Assembly: GCA_031216915.1 (NCBI GenBank)
Contig: CM062296.1
Span: 453,530,287-453,594,286, forward strand
DNA length: 64,000 bases
Direction of reading: 5' to 3'
From: Pictodentalium vernedei
Taxonomy: Eukaryota; Mollusca; Scaphopoda; Dentaliida; Dentaliidae
Made by a program: the position numbers and the translations under genes. This document shows, in pieces, positions 11,601 through 20,200 of this stretch; position 1 is the first letter of the stretch; the number at the start of each line of letters is the position of its first letter. The notes under the pieces were generated by a model. It saw only the letters and a program-made list of their open reading frames with translations. It searched no databases and had not been told where the DNA came from.

Positions 11601-13341
11601 CATTGGGCCGTACATTACATTCATCTGGAGATTCAAGCCTGATGTCCCCACCAAAGTCTTCAACGAAAGGAACAAATGCATAGTCGTCTGGGAGTTCAAT
11701 TTGTGTGTCTTCTGGAACATCTAAACTCAGTGGTGGGGGATCAGTACCCACATTGTCCCTGCTCAGTTGACCAATGAGTGTGATGGACGTACCATGCATA
11801 TCAGATCTACCAGATACATCAATGTTATCAGTGGTTCCTATCGAGAAAACATTACGTTTGCAGTTAGCTGGGACTACAACACCTTCGTTCTTGAACCGCA
11901 GTGAAACAGCTCTCGCGAAACTCCTGCGAACATCCATTACGCGATCATAAGAGACAGAGAGTCCCATTTGATGAAAATCTCTGATAAGATTTTTCATACG
12001 ATCATGGGCATGCAACTTCAAACCCACATAAAGAGGCATTGGAGTTTCTCTGTCACGTCTCTGGTGAACATTTTGTGCATGTTCGGAGCGTTTCGCTGAA
12101 TTGCTGATCAACATCTGTGAAATAGTACAAGCCACTCGAGTCTTGGCATTAACAGTCTCATCATCGCCTAAGTTCTGTATACTACATGTGCCCTCAAGTA
12201 GAACTCTAAGAAGAGTCAGGAGTGAGTTGGGTACAGGCTCGCTCAAGCAATAAGATGAAAATGATCCCGTGAAAGGAGCTTGAGATATGAGTATGTGTTT
12301 ACGCAGAAGAAGACCCACATCAACTATCTTTTTTGCCTCTTCCTCAGACACTATACGAGTTAAAGATTCGGACAACAAGGAGCCAACTCGAAACCTACTT
12401 GAAATAAACACATCTCTACCCTGTGTGAAGGCGTCCCAGCCATCGCCCAATTTCTGCAACAAATGTTCTTTGAATCGAGTGGAATGTATTTCTTCACTAA
12501 GCCAATCAGAACCGACTTGCTTCAACCTCCGACTGTACAGATTCTTGAGATCGACAAGCTTCATCGCGGAATCGTTGTGTTCAACAAATGTTATGAGCTC
12601 TGCCATAACGAGAGGGTCATAGGGCAGGCCTGACGCGGAATGTTCGGCGTTCTTCGACTTTTTAGATTTAGCCGCTCGTGCTTCATTGGCAAGCTTACAA
12701 TAACAGGTTTTGTGATAGTAAAGATCACTAGCAGCGGAATCAAATGCTGCATTGACCCGAGAAAAAACAACCCAGTTCTCGGCTTCCTTTGCCATAATTT
12801 TGAGTTTATTGTTATCAGACATTGATCTGCAAATAGGCTCACTGCTGTCACCTTCGCGTTTGTGACAATAAACACACTGGGGCAGTTTCCTGTCACAGCC
12901 AGATTCAAAACTTGTCCGTGTTCTTTTAGGACTCAGCGTGGAGCAGGATGCCACTGCCTCATTTCGCTCTCGCTTGTGTAGCACGCGCTGTACGATGTGA
13001 GTCCGAATACTGTCACGGCATGTCTTATGATATATTGCCTTATTCGTCAACAGTGACATCGACATACACTCATCACTCTCTCTCATCAAACAATCAATGG
13101 TCAAATTATATGGAAGCTCAACGCCATTATCTAGGAAGCGCGTTATGTCTTCCTCAATAGCTTTATAGGCGTCATGAAAACGAGATTCTCTATACGGACG
13201 CATCAATTTCTTGGAACTGTCTTGCTGGCAAAAGCAACAACGTTCCCAGTCAGTACTAGTCCGTACACGAAGAGGATTCTCACTCATTCTGTGAATGATT
13301 TTTGTGAACAATCGCGTTCTCGAATTAATTTCGACAGACAA
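8683..13341 (-). CDS. 1,552-aa putative transposase: zinc modules, FEN1/XPG-like region, C-terminal Cys cluster (Academ-like)
   Basis: This is a single uninterrupted exon of 1,552 codons and the only long intact reading frame in the window. The N-terminus has two zinc-type modules: C35-x2-C38 paired with H105-x2-C108, and C156-x2-C159 paired with H210-x2-C213. Near the C-terminus are E1278/E1279/D1281 in NHEEADTR, D1305/D1307 in TVDSDVVILSLHHF and D1367 in HAFTGCD. Their order and spacing resemble the acidic clusters of FEN1/XPG-type 5' nucleases (PIN-like fold). The last 40 residues form a tesmin/CXC-like cysteine cluster (LHCSCAKACKGNCKC...). I recognise the NHEEADTR...FTGCD block as a widespread, poorly characterised invertebrate protein family. 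The probable role is transposition of the surrounding TIR element, acting on DNA in the nucleus. I chose the first ATG at 13341; Met19 is an alternative. The Academ call is tentative; the CDS itself is not in doubt. Confidence 0.9.
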   Translation of the reverse strand: MSVEINSRTRLFTKIIHRMSENPLRVRTSTDWERCCFCQQDSSKKLMRPYRESRFHDAYKAIEEDITRFLDNGVELPYNLTIDCLMRESDECMSMSLLTNKAIYHKTCRDSIRTHIVQRVLHKRERNEAVASCSTLSPKRTRTSFESGCDRKLPQCVYCHKREGDSSEPICRSMSDNNKLKIMAKEAENWVVFSRVNAAFDSAASDLYYHKTCYCKLANEARAAKSKKSKNAEHSASGLPYDPLVMAELITFVEHNDSAMKLVDLKNLYSRRLKQVGSDWLSEEIHSTRFKEHLLQKLGDGWDAFTQGRDVFISSRFRVGSLLSESLTRIVSEEEAKKIVDVGLLLRKHILISQAPFTGSFSSYCLSEPVPNSLLTLLRVLLEGTCSIQNLGDDETVNAKTRVACTISQMLISNSAKRSEHAQNVHQRRDRETPMPLYVGLKLHAHDRMKNLIRDFHQMGLSVSYDRVMDVRRSFARAVSLRFKNEGVVVPANCKRNVFSIGTTDNIDVSGRSDMHGTSITLIGQLSRDNVGTDPPPLSLDVPEDTQIELPDDYAFVPFVEDFGGDIRLESPDECNVRPNEYADLNVGENDWLSHVSQISNKGKVDGSWQLDEVPVTFSGFFSKHEDQDNVKPRAVIGVFPVFSEQKADSLSMQKHAMYVVREATAFVNPGQIPVIEGDCPLYARQKKCQWLFPEEIGEDRMVCMIGFLHLEMCTQEAGGKLMGGSGWERMFHLAKIFTPGVASSLLGGKHVKRTRQAYLLTLAWLEILRKNAYEIYCQQTGPHESFEMWEQRILSQSPTARYWGEIVRNFLLTSCQFVRNQRIGNWPGTLCSIDELCSYFFALGHTNYCRWVPVFLRDMSQLPRRHPSIHNKFMEGHFVVQRSERKFSMMGLDQSQEHSIQLLKEDSGPKGLYGQAEEKVVIELSRSEVLRVIDEYEYASFHTTSSDNTEHPESSVSEQKKFLNQLKSLLDLVNQGLIINPYDETSGQLVTLDTGEYMDPEVSKSLRSLPERGKHLYSTFLKERLVECTVPLNDVIPKANIYTFLNPPPANLDKGRDKLMSSKATAAIVTQMFVSLQARPDSNMDEFFMHENARDPPALSDRGKLRSGTKSQILNCLPAIPAQGKNSAARQASVVILDMPAVVHVIKPQKADLFGEYARLQLLPYIESLINTNTTRVDAIYDCYPEGSLKNQTRAKRLGETAVRLIRVSENVPLPKGKNWQAFLKVSENKDEFFKFLSAELLKLTSTSEYQLLTTSGEYVLCNKDVSLCDISPSNHEEADTRMMLHLNHAVSQGHKIAFLRTVDSDVVILSLHHFATFRDLGLSELWIGFGIGKAYKDMPIHEIASQLGPDYCKALTFFHAFTGCDVTSSMLGIGKKTGWNAWMNFPASTEMMIELTENPQVFSEDSPHMQHIEKLTIQMYSNSCVSTRVNDARRHMFTHGLKSMENIPPTKAALYQHVKRVILVSSFIWHRALQKHLCVPDPSQYGWEWNPRLNILVPFWTHLGDASAACALMLHCSCAKACKGNCKCLKAGLRCTPLCKCEGGCCNNIE

Positions 13342-13402
13342 ATCAGAATTGCTTGCGGAATTACGCCAAACAAGAGATTGTATGGCAAAGAGACTGCTTC
13401 AT

Positions 13403-13480
13403 AAAGAGCGTTGTTTCTCCGGGATCAGCGTCATTCAGGTTTGCCTGAATGACGCTGATCCCGGAGAAACAACGCTCTTT
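13403..13480. repeat. Perfect 37-bp hairpin upstream of the transposase ORF
   Basis: Arms 13403-13439 and 13444-13480 are exact reverse complements around a 4-nt loop (TTTG). It lies 62 bp upstream of the ATG at 13341, inside the transposon and outside its TIR. Confidence 0.95.
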
Positions 13481-13483
13481 TCA

Positions 13484-13525
13484 AGTTCCAAGAAATTGAT
13501 GCGTCCGTATAGAGAATCTCGTTTT
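13484..13525 (+). repeat. 42-bp inverted copy of the transposase ORF's own N-terminal coding sequence
   Basis: This stretch is identical to the reverse complement of 13177-13218, the part of the ORF encoding SSKKLMRPYRESRF near the first zinc module. It directly abuts the 37-bp hairpin, so a transcript starting upstream of it could fold back on its own 5' coding region. It probably arose by template switching. Confidence 0.9.
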
Positions 13526-13632
13526 ATTCTACATCATCTCCCACGTCTGTTTCCAACACGTGCGTGGATCAGAGTTCACTTTCGCGCCCTTACAATCGGA
13601 TGTATAGTCGGTAGACCGTCGAAAAGGAGGTT

Positions 13633-13810
13633 CCCTTCAGCCGCTGGCGGCCATTTTGGATTGTGCCGCTACTGGTCGCCACCGGTCGGTGTCAACTTGT
13701 AGCCGATCGTTTTTGAGAACCTCATAGCCTACACTAACAGTGTGCCAAATTTCAAGAAGGTATCACCAAGTGCACAATTCACCTGTATGTGACGAATTCC
13801 TCCCCCGCTA
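13633..13810 (-). repeat. Right terminal inverted repeat of the 6.56-kb transposon
   Basis: Reverse complement of the left TIR, about 178 bp including a short insertion (around 13782-13792) not present on the left. It lies upstream of the ORF start and so would also contain the promoter region of the minus-strand ORF. Confidence 0.85.
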
Positions 13811-13814
13811 TATA

Positions 13815-14295
13815 TGAGTACAGTCAATGCGGCCAATCAATCCCGGAAATCCAGCCATTTGGTGAAATGTGCGCTTCATATCGTCAGCCTCTGATGCATC
13901 TGGCATGTTGATGTAGTTCCGTCTCAACTATGCAATTGCCACACTGACTCCCGCACTATATGGCAAACTGATGCTGCACTTATACCCGCAAGGTCTCCTG
14001 CTACACGTTGGTAACTGCTCGTTACATTGAGACGAAAACATGTCAGCACTTGACGCTCAGGTGAAATGCAATAATTTATGTTTAGCGTGTGCTCAGACTG
14101 ATCCGAAATCTGAGTAATGATCTTTTTCGTAGTCTCTTTACTAACTCTAAACCTGTCAATGAATTCAGTATCGCTATAAATTTCAAAATAGTTTACCCGC
14201 TTTCTGAAAACATGTTGTCGACGTCGTATTCTAACAGGCGAAGGAATTTCATGAAGGACTCCAGCATCACGAATGTTGGCGTCTGTCATCTTCAC
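13815..14295 (-). pseudogene. Harbinger (HARBI1-like) transposase, N-terminal half
   Basis: The minus-strand product has the HARBI1 signature in order: a helix-turn-helix-like region FIDRFRVSKETTKKII, then SPERQVLTCFRLNVTSSYQRVAGDLAGIS, then VCHIVRES. After a frameshift near 13925 it continues LRRNYINMPDASEADDMKRT, FHQMAGFPGLIGRIDCTHI. The D of IDCTH is the first catalytic aspartate of the PIF/Harbinger DDE domain. The frame is then cut at the TATA target by the 6.56-kb transposon and resumes at 7249. The frameshift shows the copy is inactive. Harbinger transposases cut at TWA targets and act in the nucleus. Confidence 0.88.
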
Positions 14296-14529
14296 ATTGA
14301 ATTTAAGAAAATGACACAGTTAGACATGGGCTGACCCATGTCTAAATTCTCACGTTTTTCAATCTGCAATCCGTGCATTTTTCGACATGGGCGCAGATCG
14401 TGAAATGTAAACACATTTTGGACGAGGTCTAAAATTGTTTTAGAACTGGTCTAGTTGGACTTTAGACTTAAAACTTAGACGCTCGAGGTTAAATACTCTT
14501 TTCACTGATAGACCGGTCAAATAGTGGAA

Positions 14530-14827
14530 CTATCTTAATGAAATGGGCTGAAAGTGTTCAACAAACTTGTTTTTCTGATGTTAGGTTAACCATCACAGGT
14601 CAGTTGCAACTATATCTTGGCAACAACAATGTGATTAGACGCAAAGGTCGCATTCAAAATGCACCACTTGATGACTCTACAAAATTGCCTGTACTTTTGC
14701 CGAAGGAACATTACTATATTAAACTTGTATTAGATGCCCACATAAAAGGAAAACATTCTGTAGTCAATTCACAACCGTTCAACTAGAATATTTGGGTGCC
14801 AAGACTAGATAGTTGGTCAAATCACTT
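14530..14827 (+). pseudogene. BEL/Pao pol remnant: RNaseH-integrase linker and H2C2 zinc region
   Basis: The product KWAESVQQTCFSDVRLTI, GQLQLYLGNNNVIRRKGRIQ, NAPLDDSTKLPVLLPKEHYY, then NIWVPRLDSWSNHF after a stop is the segment preceding the integrase core in BEL/Pao Pol (compare LRCGGRIxNAPL...LLPxxH...YWVPRLRSWV). It is 5' truncated at about 14530; no reverse transcriptase is visible upstream. A TTAA MITE (14828-15077) cuts it just before the C-x2-C pair. Confidence 0.85.
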
Positions 14828-15077
14828 TTAACCCTTTACCTAACATGAAAAGCAGACGACACATGCAAAAACAATTCTCGAATAACTAATTTTTTTCATT
14901 TTTTGTCTCAAAAACATAGGTTATGACCCCTCGTTGGAACGAGCTCAACGAGCTCGTTCCAATGAGGGGTCATAACCTATGTTTTTGAGACAAAAATGAA
15001 AAAAATAATGAAAATTAATTGGCGATTTTTGAGAATAACGCTGGCCGGTTTTGCCGTTACGTTGGGTAAAGGGTTAA
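14828..15077 (+). mobile_element. TTAA palindromic MITE, subfamily A, inside BEL/Pao pol
   Basis: A full-length copy with TTAA at both ends, inserted between SNHF and the downstream integrase zinc region of the BEL/Pao remnant. Confidence 0.93.
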
Positions 15078-15990
15078 GATAGTGTATTGTATGTCGTAGA
15101 CTAACATGTCGTCCGTACCGTCTACCTAACCCACCACCTCTGCCAGAAAGCCGTTTTTCAGATGTATCTCCATCCTCTTACACTGGTGTGGATTATTGTG
15201 ATCCATTTTCTGTCAAGAATGACTGCGATTCTGAAGAAAACTATGCCTGTCTTTTCACTTGTGCAGTTACTCGTGCTGTTCATTTAGAACTGACCTCTAA
15301 CCTTAGTACAACATTATTTCTTGCTGCCTTTCGTAGATTTTCATGTAGAAGATCATTACCTCGAAAATTGATCTCAGACAATGCAAGCACCTTTCTGTCA
15401 GCAAATTCAATAATTCAGGATTTATTGAAATCTAGTGAAATCTCAGATAAAGTGTTACAACATGGTATAGAATGGCAATTTTATAACAAAAAGAGCCCCT
15501 ACCTGTTTGGTAGGCAGTGTTAACCCTTTACCTAACATAAAAAGCAGACGACACTTGCAAAAAAAAATCTTGAATAACTAATTTTTTCATTTTTTGTCTC
15601 AAAAACATAGGTTATGACCCCTCATTGGAACGAGCTCGACGAGCTCGTTCCAATGAGGGCCTCATAACCTATGTTTTTGAGACAAAAAATGAAAAAATGA
15701 TGAAAATTATTTGGCGATTTTTGAGAATAGCGCTGGCCGGTTTTGGCCGTTACGTTGGGTAAAGGGTTAAAGTAGCTTTGAAGTAAATACTTTATCGTTC
15801 AATGATCAGTCATAAAAAAACTTCAAACCATACTTACAGAAATTGAGGCTACAATCAGTAATATACCTTTAAAATACATCTCTGAGGACATTTAAGATTG
15901 TGAGGCTTTACCACCCCGTCAGCTTATTCTGGGTACATCACCACATTACCACACTCACCAGTTTTTGATCATGAACTTTAAGATCCTGAA
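15078..15990 (+). pseudogene. BEL/Pao integrase core, interrupted by a second MITE
   Basis: From 15105 the frame reads RPYRLPNPPPLPESRF, SDVSPSSYTGVDYCDPF, then YACLFTCAVTRAVHLELTSN, LSTTLFLAAFRRF and PRKLISDNASTF. This is the BEL/Pao integrase core: the D of GVDY and the D of SDNAS are the first two catalytic acids. At 15520 a second TTAA MITE interrupts the KSPYLFGRQC block (normally RAPWWGGFWE). After it, 15771-15990 still shows KTLQTILTEIEATISNIPLK and ALPPRQLILGTS, the region around the catalytic glutamate. Stops and the two MITEs make it non-functional. Confidence 0.88.
15520..15770 (+). mobile_element. TTAA palindromic MITE, subfamily A, inside BEL/Pao integrase
   Basis: A full-length copy, same orientation as the previous one and only 442 bp away, inserted in the integrase block KSPYLFGRQC. 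Confidence 0.93.
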
Positions 15991-16366
15991 TTCTGTTTGA
16001 GTCATGATGATCATGACCTAGTTCAACGTGCTCTTGTGTGTGCATCACTGATAATTAACTTTCGAAAAAGATGGACACATTATCATTTACTCAGCTTACG
16101 AGAATATCATGGTTTCAGTGGTGACAATAGAGAAACTGTAAAACTGGGGTCGGTTATTCAAATAGAGGAAGATAACCCTCGTGTGCAATGGCGTTTGGGT
16201 ATCATTGCAGAACTTCATCATGGGAAAGATTGTCACATTCGTTATCTGACCCTTAAGTCTTCTACAGGTGTTACAAATAGACTTATATCTCGCCTTCATC
16301 ACTTAGAAGTATACAGGTCCAACAACAAAGTTTGGAGGCCCCCAGTGAAAAGGAAGAATTTCTAGA
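15991..16366 (+). pseudogene. BEL/Pao integrase C-terminal domain (DUF5641-like)
   Basis: The open frame RKRWTHYHLLSLREYHGFSG, VKLGSVIQIEEDNPRVQWRL, GIIAELHHGKDCHIRYLTL, TNRLISRLHHLEVYRS matches the BEL/Pao C-terminal domain (RWRxEYLxxLRExH...VKVGDVVLI...PRxxWxLxxIxEL...xNRPIxKLYPLE). It runs into the left arm of the large palindrome at 16309. Confidence 0.85.
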
Positions 16367-17256
16367 TTAATTCGATAGTAGCATTGTGGATGATGATTTT
16401 TACATGTCCATGTCATAATAGATTCGTGAAAATATGTGGCCATAGTTAGCTAATACATAGGCATGCTAACGGTAGCAATTTTAACATAAAATGTAATAAC
16501 TTTGAAGAATTCGGCCTGGGGCCAGCACGTTTCAGAACAAATATTCCATATTCCTCACCTGATGGACTCCCAGCGGTGGAGGAGACCACCAGCCAACACT
16601 GTATGCACCCCCCCCCCCCCCCGAATCCAAGGATGCGCATGGCCGACCACGGTTCAACCCTGCATTAGAAAAGTTTGAAAATCAATGTCAAAAGAAGCAA
16701 ACTCCATGACTCTAGATATACAATAAATACATCTATTACTCTGCAGATTTTCACGTATTTCGTTTGTGAGAATGGGCACCATTCTCACAAACAAAATACG
16801 TGAAAATTTGCAGAGTAATAGATGTATTTATTGTACATCTATAGAGTCAAGGAGTTTGCTTCTTTTGACATTGATCTTCAAACTTCACTCACGCAGAGTC
16901 GAACCATGATCGGCCATGCACGTCCTTGGACTCAGGGGGCCCGCATACAGTGTTTGGTCAGCAGCCCCTGGTGGCCTCCTGTCACTGCTGGGTGTCCACC
17001 AGCTGAGGATTGCAGTGAGGAATATACTTTCTGAAACGTGCTGCTCCCAGGCCGAATACTTCAAAGTTATTACATTTTATGTTAAAATTTCTGCCGTTAG
17101 CATGCCTATGTATTATCTAATTACGGCCACATATTTTCACGAATCTATTATGGCATGGACATGTAAAAGTCATCATCCACAATGCTACTATCGAATTAAT
17201 CTAGAAATCCTTCCTTTTCACTGGGGCCTCCAAACTTTATTGTTGGACCTGTATAC
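16309..17256. repeat. ~950-bp palindrome (inverted duplication) at the BEL/Pao 3' region
   Basis: The left arm (16309-16775) and right arm (16779-17256) are diverged reverse complements around a short GCA-type centre at about 16777 (GAATGGGCACCATTC). The left arm contains the end of pol plus about 400 bp of 3' sequence and a C homopolymer near 16610. The right arm repeats the same pol end on the other strand (17215-17256). Sequence after 17257 (for example VRQRRRAAVAVLQKF at about 17356) looks like further BEL/Pao pol tail, so the duplication sits inside the element. Confidence 0.88.
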
Positions 17257-17522
17257 CAAGTTAAATAAAAAGGCTGATATTGTTGAAAATCAACTAACAG
17301 TACACATAAACCTGATTTTACTATCGACAACAGTCCAGAATCCTTGTTGCCAGTTCGACAGCGACGTCGTGCAGCAGTTGCTGTCTTGCAGAAGTTCCAC
17401 ATTTGGTTTGGTGGAGAGGGTGATGAGTGACAGTCGTTACCAAAACTTTTCGATTATCTCCCTTTGATCACTTATTTGAAAGACAAAAATTATTATTCGA
17501 AAACTGTTTCCTGGCGGGAGGA

Positions 17523-17710
17523 TGTCGGAACCATTCCTTCTTTCAATTACTGTTTCGTTTCAGTTATGTTTATGTACTGGATGTATTCCGTGCTTTCGAC
17601 GTAATAAAGAAAAACGTGTTCACCAATTCGGTCGTACTTCGATACAGTCCTTTCAAAAGACTCATGCTAGCAGTTTATTTAGCCTAGATTCTCACAGTGT
17701 ATCCATAACA
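17523..17710 (+). mobile_element. Possible 3' LTR of the BEL/Pao remnant
   Basis: A purine-rich tract (GGCGGGAGGA) directly precedes TGTCGGAACC. A polyadenylation-like AATAAAG follows at about 17603, and a candidate end ATAACA at 17710 gives a TG...CA unit of about 188 bp. No second LTR copy is in the window, so the boundaries are tentative. Confidence 0.35.
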
Positions 17711-18428
17711 GCTCTTTGAGACGAAAGAAGACAAAGTGGAAAACTTGAGTTTTGATTAAGCCAAACATTATTGCAACGGGCGAATTCGCATGGAATCTAA
17801 CAATTGTGGGATATGGTTGGAGGGGGTTGAAGGCATTACACCTTTCAGCGTTAGCGATCGGCTGAGAGGTGTATTTTCCGTATTCGGACCACGGCAATAA
17901 TATGTAAACATCGGTCGATTTGTTGGAAAAAGTGGCACCTGGGTCACCCGAAAAATGTTGAAGTAGCAACAACCACCCGCATAAGGAATTACAACGAACT
18001 GAGAAAGGAAAGTTCTCTCTATTATATCTTTATTTTTTTGCCAGAATATTTTGCTCTTATTTCCTAGCTAGGAGAAAGAAGGTTCCGAAGATGTAATGAA
18101 TATGTCATTCTGGTTTATACTGAGATGCAATTAGTCGTTTTCTTGAAAATTGTTTTCCAGGTTTTTACTGCACATGTAGCGGGGACGTAGGAAGCATCTC
18201 CAACTTAGGTGGGGCCTGAGGAGACACAGCCATGCAAGGGCATCCACTCACTAATATACGTCAGTGGTCACGTAAATGCCTTTGTGGGATGGTAGGAATG
18301 CAATATACAAACCTATTTTGGGGACTCAGACACCTCCACATCAAGCATTAGGGAACCGTTTTTGGCTCAATATTTAATAAATGTTCCCATCGAGCCGAAA
18401 CATTGTTTCGCCCCAACGGCGAAATTTG
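17711..18428. other. No recognisable feature
   Basis: No coding or repeat signal identified between the BEL/Pao 3' end and the next MITE. Confidence 0.4.
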
Positions 18429-18671
18429 TTAACCCTTTACCCAACGTAACGGCCAAAACCGGCCAGCGCTATTCACAAAATTAACCATTCAATTTTTATT
18501 ACCTTTTTCATTTTTTATCGCAAAAACATTGCTTATGATCCCTCACTGGAGCGAGCTGAACGCACTCATTCCAATGAGGGGTCATAAGCTATGTTTTTGA
18601 CGCAAAAATTAGTGCTTCAAGAATTTCTTTTTGCAAGTGTCGTCCGCTTTTCGAGTTAGGCAAAGGGTTAA
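18429..18671 (-). mobile_element. TTAA palindromic MITE, subfamily A
   Basis: A reverse-orientation copy starting TTAACCCTTTACCCAACG, with the AACGGCCAAAACCGGCC arm on the left. The core is slightly diverged (GGAGCGAGCTGAACGC). Confidence 0.9.
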
Positions 18672-19050
18672 GTATGGAGTCAAAATTTACATTTTTCTTG
18701 ACTTTAAAGGACATAGACTGCAAAGGCCGTCACATCCTTAAAGGAAGGATTCCCTGTACAGTCCGAGATTGCAATTCCGGGTTGGCAAAGATAATGCTGA
18801 CCTAAATTCTTTCTTTCTCTCTTTCAACTATTTCTGGAAAACGTTGGGGGCACACCCTTTGTGTCCCACGGTTCCTACGTCCCTGAAATGTCGCACTATT
18901 CCATGCATTACAAAATGGTACACGGAAACAAACTCAATGTGAATGGTGGGTGAACGATAATATGTTCTATAATTTATTACAAGTGGTAACAAGATGGTTT
19001 ATTGTGGAAGTGCACAATAGGGATAAGATAAGATAGTGGCCACAACCCGT

Positions 19051-19299
19051 TTAACCCTTTACCCAACGAATCGCCCGCATCCGCCCGCGTAATATGCAAA
19101 TTCAGCAGTTGAATAAATATTATTTTTCAAAAAATTTCAACAAAACCATATCATGTGACCCCTCGTTGGAACGATCTCGTCGAGCTCGTTCCAACGAGTG
19201 GTCACATGATATGGTTTTGTTGAAATTATTTGAATAATTTTAAAAAATGATATTTAAAATAATAAATTTTGATATCGTCTGCGTTGGGTAAAGGGTTAA
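19051..19299 (+). mobile_element. TTAA palindromic MITE, subfamily B
   Basis: Same ends and GGAACGA-GCTCG core as subfamily A, but the arms differ: left AATCGCCCGCATCCGCCCGC, inner AACAAAACCATATCATGTGA, right TTTTGATATCGTCTGCG. Plus is defined with the CGCCCGC end on the left. Confidence 0.92.
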
Positions 19300-19664
19300 G
19301 AAAAGAAGAGGGTTGTCTGTCGGAAAAGGCAAGTCTGAAAAACGCTTGGTTAGCTTAGTTTGGTTATTGGGGGCTGATCCCAAACTCCATGCCATTAAAT
19401 CGATAAAATAGTTCGCGAGATGTCGTAATAAATCTTTAGTATATAATCTGACCCTTTTTGAGGTTATTAACCACATTCATTAAAAATATGGTAAAGCATG
19501 GCCCATCACGCGCCGGAGAATAATAGTGGATTCAGACTCGGTGGACGAGGAATTATAAACATTTGTTGTATGCGACAGTAGTTGAGGTTTATTTGAAAAT
19601 TATTTCACTAAATTTGTGTCATTAAATACTTTGAAATCTATTCTTAAGGGATCTGTAAATCACA

Positions 19665-20200
19665 CATTTTTTTCGAATCGAATCTCGAATCGAATCGTGT
19701 CTCTGATATTAATATCGAATCGAATCTTAATAGACAAGTTATTTCATATTGCACCAAACGACCGTTACGGTATACTGTGATGACCCTTACAAGACTGACT
19801 GACACCTATGACACCAATAAATAAATATTCTCTGTAGCATTGTCGCTGAAAAAGCTTGGTCCATTATCCATAGTTTTAGTTATTGAAGGCTTAACTTGTT
19901 ACTATTCACGTTCTAAGAACGTGACAAGTAACAAGTTAAGTCTTCAAAAACTAAAATTATGGAGAATGTTCCGGACAAAATTCACTACTTACCTAACAAT
20001 TAGCCTTTGTCAATTAAATATGAATTGACCCTACATGAATAAATTGTCTAATGTCAATTTTATCCACTGTTGGTTGGAAATGTAACAAATTGAAGTGAGT
20101 GCGAGAGATTCGAAAAAAATCGAATCTTGAGACTGATTCGGGATCGATCTCGAAGCAGACGTATGGTGTCGATATCGAATCGAATCTCGAATATTCACAA
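19665..20200. mobile_element. Foldback DNA element with TCGAATCGAATC ends and a 47-bp inner hairpin
   Basis: Outer inverted blocks TCGAATCGAATCTCGAATCG (about 19675) and its counterpart (about 20175-20195) enclose an inner hairpin at 19868-19961 (arms about 45 bp, TTAACTTGTTACTATTCACG). No coding sequence. Confidence 0.6.

Larger units (their letters stand above)
7254..13810 (-). mobile_element. 6.56-kb DNA transposon with long TIRs (putative Academ superfamily)
   Basis: Both ends read TAGCGGGGGAGGAATTCG inward. The similarity continues for about 165-180 bp (left about 7254-7420, right about 13633-13810), with shared blocks such as ATTGTGCACTTGGTGATACC and AATCCAAAATGGCCGCC. The element interrupts a Harbinger transposase at its IDCTHI motif. 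Removing it and one TATA restores the reading I-D-C-T-H-I-R-L-A-R-R, so the target was TATA and the TSD is most simply 4 bp (7250-7253 and 13811-13814). Because the junctions are TATATA, a 2-bp TSD cannot be excluded. It carries one large minus-strand ORF (8683-13341). Family assignment rests on the nuclease-like ORF and the 3-4 bp TSD recalled for Academ elements; it is inference. The element boundaries are read directly. Confidence 0.88.

Noticed and set aside
17523..17710. Firm LTR call for the BEL/Pao element
   Set aside because: Kept only as a low-confidence feature because no second LTR is available to define ends.
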